Below, one piece after another: positions 5,510 to 9,401 of a DNA stretch of 9,401 nt; the stretch's first letter is position 1, and every line of letters begins with the position of its first letter. Source of the stretch: Geodermatophilaceae bacterium. GTDB taxonomy: Bacteria; Actinomycetota; Actinomycetes; Mycobacteriales; Geodermatophilaceae. A program made the translations under genes and the position numbers. Where the stretch lies: positions 1-9,401 of the forward strand of contig JACCXW010000376.1 in NCBI GenBank assembly GCA_013696785.1, in the 5' to 3' direction. Under the pieces are notes generated by a model that saw only the letters and a program-made list of their open reading frames with translations, searched no databases and was not told where the DNA came from.

Positions 5510-7032
5510 CAGCGGTTCCCCTCCTCGGCGACGGTGGGGGCGGGGTCGTTGGTGCCGAGGTCCACCATCGTCGCGTCGACAGCAGGGGTGATGATGTCGA
5601 GCACCGGCTTGGGGTAGACGCCGAGCACGATGATCAAGGCGATCAGCGGGCCGAGGGTGGCCAGTTCCCGCTTGTCCAGGTCCCGGACGCCGCGCAGGCG
5701 TGGGTTCTCCGGGCCGTGCATCGTGCGCTGGTACATCAGCAAGATGTAGAGCGCGGCCAGGATGATGCCGACTGCCGCGATGATCGAGAACGCCGGTTGG
5801 GTGGTGAAGGACCCGACGAGCACGAGGAACTCACTGACGAAGCTGTTCGTGCCGGGCAGCGCAAGCGAGCTCAGGCCGACGATGAGGAAGGCTCCGCCCA
5901 GCAACGGAGCGATTCTCGCGAGTCCGCCGTACGCGCCGATCATCCGGCTGCCGCCTCGGTTGATGAGGATCCCGACGATCAGGAACAGGGCGCCGGTCGA
6001 GATGCCGTGGTTGACCATGTACAGCACCGCGCCGGTGCCGGCCTGGGAGGTGAACGCGAAGATGCCGAGGCCGATGAAGCCGAAGTGCGCGATGGACGTG
6101 TACGCCACCAGCCGCTTCATGTCGCTCTGCCCCATCGCGAGCAGCGCGCCGTAGAAGATCCCGACCACGGACATCACCAGGACGAGCGGTGCGTAGAAGC
6201 GTGAGGCGTCGGGGAACAGCGGTAGGCAGTAGCGAAGAAACCCGAACGTCCCCACCTTGTCCAGTACGCCGACGAGCAGCACCGCGCCGCCGATCGGGGC
6301 CTCGGCGCCCGCATCGGGCAACCAGGTGTGGAACGGGACGAGCGGTGCCTTGATGGCGAAGGCGATGAAGAACCCGAGGAACAACAGCTTCTGCGTGCCC
6401 GGGGTGATCTCCAGTTGCCGGAGCGCGTCGAAGGCGAACGTGCCCTCCCCCAGCTGGTTGTTGCTGACGACGAACAGCCCGATCACCGAGGCGAGCATGA
6501 TCAGGCCGCCGAGCAGGCTGTAGAGGAAGAACTTGACCGCGGCGTATTGCCGGCGGGGTCCCCCGAAGCTGCCGATCAGGAAGTACATCGGGATGAGCAT
6601 GACCTCGAAGAACACGTAGAACAGGAACACGTCGGTCGCCGCGAAGACGCCGATCATCATCGTCTCCAGGACAAGCAACCAGGCGAAGAACGCCTTCATG
6701 CTGCGCTCGCCGGTCGGCTCGTCGTTCCACGAGGCGGCCACCACGACCGGGACGAGGACGCCGATCAACGCGATCAGGACGACCGCGATGCCGTCGACGC
6801 CCAGGGAGAAACGGACGCCGAAGTCCGCGATCCACGTGTACGAGGAGTTGAACTGAAAGCGCTCGCCGCCGGTGTCGAAGCCGACCGCCATCCACAGCGT
6901 CATGACGAGTACGACGAGGGAGATGCCGAGGGTCAGTTGTTTGGCCAGCAGTTGCCGATGATCCGGGAGCACTGCTACCCCGGCCGCGCCGACGAGCGGC
7001 AGCAGCAGGGTGACTAGGAGGAGGGTGTTCAT
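5509..7032 (-). CDS. nuoM: NADH-quinone oxidoreductase subunit M
   Basis: A 507-residue antiporter-like proton-pumping subunit of complex I in the cytoplasmic membrane. The channel residues known from E. coli NuoM are all recognisable: Glu143 in FYVFFEVMLIPMYFLIG, Lys228 in FAIKAPLVPFHTWLPDA, Lys259 in VLDKVGTFGF, and Glu401 in SFVSEFLVL at the last channel. The length matches the family and the hydrophobic segments run through nearly the whole protein, ending in a hydrophilic tail (about 486-507). The ATG lies four bases after the nuoL TAA; the nearest GAGG is about 13 bases upstream, a little far, so re-initiation after nuoL probably helps. It ends by a one-base overlap with nuoN. Confidence 0.97.
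   Translation of the reverse strand: MNTLLLVTLLLPLVGAAGVAVLPDHRQLLAKQLTLGISLVVLVMTLWMAVGFDTGGERFQFNSSYTWIADFGVRFSLGVDGIAVVLIALIGVLVPVVVAASWNDEPTGERSMKAFFAWLLVLETMMIGVFAATDVFLFYVFFEVMLIPMYFLIGSFGGPRRQYAAVKFFLYSLLGGLIMLASVIGLFVVSNNQLGEGTFAFDALRQLEITPGTQKLLFLGFFIAFAIKAPLVPFHTWLPDAGAEAPIGGAVLLVGVLDKVGTFGFLRYCLPLFPDASRFYAPLVLVMSVVGIFYGALLAMGQSDMKRLVAYTSIAHFGFIGLGIFAFTSQAGTGAVLYMVNHGISTGALFLIVGILINRGGSRMIGAYGGLARIAPLLGGAFLIVGLSSLALPGTNSFVSEFLVLVGSFTTQPAFSIIAAVGIILAALYILLMYQRTMHGPENPRLRGVRDLDKRELATLGPLIALIIVLGVYPKPVLDIITPAVDATMVDLGTNDPAPTVAEEGNR
5518..5526 (-). promoter_or_regulatory. Ribosome binding site of nuoN inside nuoM
   Basis: GAGGAGGGG on the minus strand lies in the last codons of nuoM, eight bases before the nuoN ATG. 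It is the strongest such site among the nuo genes here and confirms the TGATG junction start. Confidence 0.65.
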
Positions 7033-7036
7033 CGGG

Positions 7037-8953
7037 TTACCCGAACCTCACCGCGAGCAGGGCGGCCACCACCAGGATCGATCCTCCGAGCATGCCGAGG
7101 GCGTAGGTGCGGACAAAGCCGTTCTGCGCCCGCCCGAGCCGGGCCGAGCTGCCACCGATCAAGGCCGCGACCCCGTTCACGGCGCCGTCGACACCCTTGT
7201 TGTCGACGAACACCAGTGCCCGGGTCAGCCACTGGCCGGGCCGCATGAGCACCGACTCGTTGAGCGCGTCACCGTACAGGTTCGCCCGGGCGGCGCTGAC
7301 GACCGCCGACACCGAGACCGGCGCGGTGCGGGCCACCTGGCGGCGGCCGACGAACAGCCACGCGGCCGCGATGCCGACCGCCACCAGCACGAGGACGAGC
7401 AGGGTCACGACGATCGGCTCGATCACGTGATCGGCTTCCGGCGGCGCACCGAAGACCGGCTCCAACCAGGACTCCAGCGAGAACACGTGGACAAGTACGA
7501 ATCCGGCGAAGACCGATCCGAAGGCGAGCACGATCATGGGCGCCGTCATGACAGTCGGCGACTCGTGCGGGTGCGCGCCCTCGTCCCAGCGGGCCTCGCC
7601 GAAGAACGTCATCAGCATCAGCCTGGTCATGTAGAACGCCGTCAGGCCGGCGCCGAGCAACGCCGCTCCGCCGAGCAGCCACCCGGAGGTCCCGCCCTTG
7701 TCGAAGGCCGCCTCGATGATGAGGTCCTTGGAGTAGTAGCCGGACAGGAACGGGAACCCGATCAGCGCCAGGTAGCCCAGCGTGAACGTGGCGAACGTGA
7801 TCTTCATCCGGGTCGCCAGCGCGCCGTACTTGCGCATGTCGACCTCGTCGTTCATCCCGTGCATGACCGAGCCGGCACCGAGGAACAGCCCCGCCTTGAA
7901 GAAGCCGTGTGTCAGCAGGTGCAGGATCCCGACCGCGTACCCGGCCGGGCCGAGGCCCACCGCCAGGAACATGTAACCGATCTGGCTCACCGTGGACCAG
8001 GCCAGCACCCGCTTGATGTCGTCCTTCGCGCAGCCGGCGACGCAACCGATGAGCAGCGTCACGGCACCGACGATGGCAACGACAGTGCGCCCGTCCTGGG
8101 TCAGGTTGTAGATCGGCGAGGCGCGGGCGATCAGGTAGACGCCAGCGGTCACCATCGTCGCTGCGTGGATCAAGGCGGAGACCGGTGTCGGGCCTTCCAT
8201 GGCGTCGGGCAACCACGCCTGCAACGGGAACTGGCCGGACTTGCCGCACGCACCCAGGAGCAGCAGCAACGCGAGTGCCGTCGCCGTACCGCCGGTCAGA
8301 GCCGCGGCACCGCCGAGGACGTCGGAGAATTGGGTGGAGCCGAGCGTGGCGAACATGACGAAGATCGCGATCAGGAGGCCGACGTCGCCGACCCGGTTCA
8401 TGATGAAGGCCTTCTTGGCTGCGGTCGCCGCGGCCGGCCGGGTGTACCAGAACGCGATCAGCAGGTACGACGCCAGGCCGACGCCCTCCCACCCGACGTA
8501 CAGCACCACGAAGCTGTTGCCCAGCACCAGCAGCAGCATCGCGGCCACGAACAGGTTGAGGTAGCCGAAGAACCGCCGCCGACCTGGATCGTCGTGCATG
8601 TAACCGACGGAGTAGAGGTGGATCAAACCGCCAACGCCGGTGATCAGCAGGATGAAGACCGCCGACAGTGGGTCGAGCAGCAGCCCGGCGTCGACCTGCA
8701 GGCCGTTCACCGGGATGAAGCTGAACACCTGCAGGGACACCGCTCGGTTGCTCTGATCGGCCAGCGTGACGACGTAATACACCGCCAGCACGAAGTCGAC
8801 AGCGACGACGCCGGTACCCAGCACCGGAGCGGTCTTGTCCAGACGCCGGCCACCCAACAGCAGTACGGCCGCGCTCAGCAACGGGAGCGCTACCAGCAGC
8901 CAGATGCTGCTCAGCGCGCCCGTAGCGGCGGCGTACTCGATCGTCTCGTCCAC
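7037..8953 (-). CDS. nuoL: NADH-quinone oxidoreductase subunit L
   Basis: A 638-residue subunit, the most distal antiporter-like subunit of complex I. Seen: the family motifs LYVGWEGVGLASYLLIAFWY (Glu156, equivalent to E. coli Glu144); GACGKSGQFPLQAWLPDAMEG (Lys238, equivalent to Lys229); PVSALIHAATMVTAG (His263); HLLTHGFFKAGLFL (Lys353); and GFPFLSGYYSKD (Lys409, equivalent to Lys399). The region after about 515 corresponds to the C-terminal extension that in known structures forms the long lateral helix and final membrane helix; here it contains a hydrophobic stretch at about 513-535, a hydrophilic segment and a last helix at 618-636. GTG start with GAGGA five bases upstream. It follows nuoK by 15 bases. 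Confidence 0.97.
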   Translation of the reverse strand: MDETIEYAAATGALSSIWLLVALPLLSAAVLLLGGRRLDKTAPVLGTGVVAVDFVLAVYYVVTLADQSNRAVSLQVFSFIPVNGLQVDAGLLLDPLSAVFILLITGVGGLIHLYSVGYMHDDPGRRRFFGYLNLFVAAMLLLVLGNSFVVLYVGWEGVGLASYLLIAFWYTRPAAATAAKKAFIMNRVGDVGLLIAIFVMFATLGSTQFSDVLGGAAALTGGTATALALLLLLGACGKSGQFPLQAWLPDAMEGPTPVSALIHAATMVTAGVYLIARASPIYNLTQDGRTVVAIVGAVTLLIGCVAGCAKDDIKRVLAWSTVSQIGYMFLAVGLGPAGYAVGILHLLTHGFFKAGLFLGAGSVMHGMNDEVDMRKYGALATRMKITFATFTLGYLALIGFPFLSGYYSKDLIIEAAFDKGGTSGWLLGGAALLGAGLTAFYMTRLMLMTFFGEARWDEGAHPHESPTVMTAPMIVLAFGSVFAGFVLVHVFSLESWLEPVFGAPPEADHVIEPIVVTLLVLVLVAVGIAAAWLFVGRRQVARTAPVSVSAVVSAARANLYGDALNESVLMRPGQWLTRALVFVDNKGVDGAVNGVAALIGGSSARLGRAQNGFVRTYALGMLGGSILVVAALLAVRFG

Positions 8954-8968
8954 TCAGGTCCTCGGCAG

Positions 8969-9268
8969 TCAGTACTTCAGCAGGTTGGCATCGTCGACCG
9001 AGGCCGACCGGCGGGTACGGAAGATCGACATGATGATGGCCAGTCCGACGACGACCTCGGCGGCAGCCACCACCATGACGAAGAACGCGATGATCTGGCC
9101 GTCCAGCGTGCCGTTGATCCGGGAGAAGGTCACGAGCGTCAGGTTGACCGAGTTGAGCATCAGTTCGATGCACATGAACACCACGATCGCGTTGCGGCGT
9201 ACGAGGACTCCGACCGCGCCGACGGTGAAGAGGATCGCGGCGAGCACCAGATAGTAGGTAGGTGTCAC
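8969..9268 (-). CDS. nuoK: NADH-quinone oxidoreductase subunit K
   Basis: A 99-residue membrane subunit of complex I with three hydrophobic helices (about 5-23, 28-48, 59-82). The two buried glutamates required for proton transfer in E. coli NuoK (Glu36, Glu72) are matched by Glu35 in FMCIELMLNSVNL and Glu71 in FVMVVAAAEVVVGLA. Length is typical. The GTG start is chosen because MTPTYYLVL is the usual opening and because it overlaps the nuoJ stop as GTGA; there is no clear Shine-Dalgarno, so coupling to nuoJ is likely. Confidence 0.96.
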   Translation of the reverse strand: MTPTYYLVLAAILFTVGAVGVLVRRNAIVVFMCIELMLNSVNLTLVTFSRINGTLDGQIIAFFVMVVAAAEVVVGLAIIMSIFRTRRSASVDDANLLKY

Positions 9269-9401
9269 GGCTGCCGGCCCGACCGCGTAGACGGCGGCGC
9301 AACCACGCCGTCGTCCCCGGCCGCCGCTGGCAACGGCCGCATTTCGACGCCCGTGGCGGCGCTGTCACCGGCGACCGTCCCATCGGGGAGCATCGCTGGG
9401 G
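9265..9401 (-). CDS. nuoJ: NADH-quinone oxidoreductase subunit J, C-terminal tail only
   Basis: The last 44 codons plus stop of a gene running in from the right edge. The peptide contains AMLPDGTVAGDS and then a Pro/Ala-rich hydrophilic end; ALLPDGT-like tails are typical of actinobacterial NuoJ as I recall, and nuoJ always precedes nuoK in this operon. The TGA stop shares four bases with the nuoK GTG (GTGA). None of the membrane part lies inside the window, so identity rests mainly on gene order. A longer open frame on the same strand here is a high-GC shadow. Confidence 0.8.
   Translation of the reverse strand, partial: PAMLPDGTVAGDSAATGVEMRPLPAAAGDDGVVAPPSTRSGRQP

Noticed and set aside
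4361..5617. A 418-codon open frame on the plus strand, antisense to nuoN
   Set aside because: Composition is Gln/Arg/Glu/Asp-rich as expected for the complement of membrane-protein codons; no ribosome site or family resemblance, and nuoN is unambiguous.
7269..9383. A 704-codon open frame on the minus strand overlapping nuoL, nuoK and nuoJ
   Set aside because: It is out of frame with clear nuo genes, is extremely rich in Arg/Gly/Ala without recognisable domains, and reads as a high-GC shadow.

Overview
The window is a GC-rich stretch of a bacterial chromosome, almost certainly from the Actinomycetota. The protein families, the pairing of a polyprenyl synthase with the complex I operon, and the SigL-type sigma/anti-sigma pair all resemble actinobacterial homologues; genus cannot be fixed from the sequence alone. 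Coding density is very high. No RNA gene, mobile element or CRISPR array was seen, and no stretch over 300 bases lacks a gene.

Right part (about 2964-9401, minus strand): the distal end of a nuo operon for proton-pumping NADH:menaquinone oxidoreductase (complex I), read right to left as nuoJ (only its C-terminal tail is inside the window), nuoK, nuoL, nuoM, nuoN, then a long-chain trans-polyprenyl diphosphate synthase. Spacings are +4-base overlap, 15 bases, 4 bases, 1-base overlap and 17 bases, so the set looks like one transcription unit with translational coupling. The last gene probably supplies the isoprenoid side chain of the quinone that complex I reduces. Its promoter lies outside the window.

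Middle (2546-2953, plus strand): a small lipoprotein cupredoxin with a full amicyanin-like H/C/H/M copper ligand set, convergent with the polyprenyl synthase. The two genes end inside one perfect hairpin that carries both stop codons.

Left part (3-2450, minus strand): an ECF sigma factor closely resembling SigL, its membrane-spanning zinc anti-sigma factor (RslA-like) in a 4-base ATGA overlap, and then a secreted PQQ-dependent glucose/sorbosone-type sugar dehydrogenase.

The most striking sequence signal is the 95-base divergent region between sigL and the cupredoxin gene. It holds a perfect 9-bp inverted repeat whose two arms are the -35 boxes (TGAACC) of two back-to-back promoters. Each has a 16-base spacer and a CGT -10, exactly mirror-symmetric about position 2506 and matching the SigL consensus as I recall it. 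The rightward promoter places its predicted transcription start on the cupredoxin ATG, suggesting a leaderless mRNA. The inferred picture is an autoregulated SigL module controlling extracytoplasmic redox proteins (copper protein, possibly the PQQ dehydrogenase) next to the respiratory chain operon.
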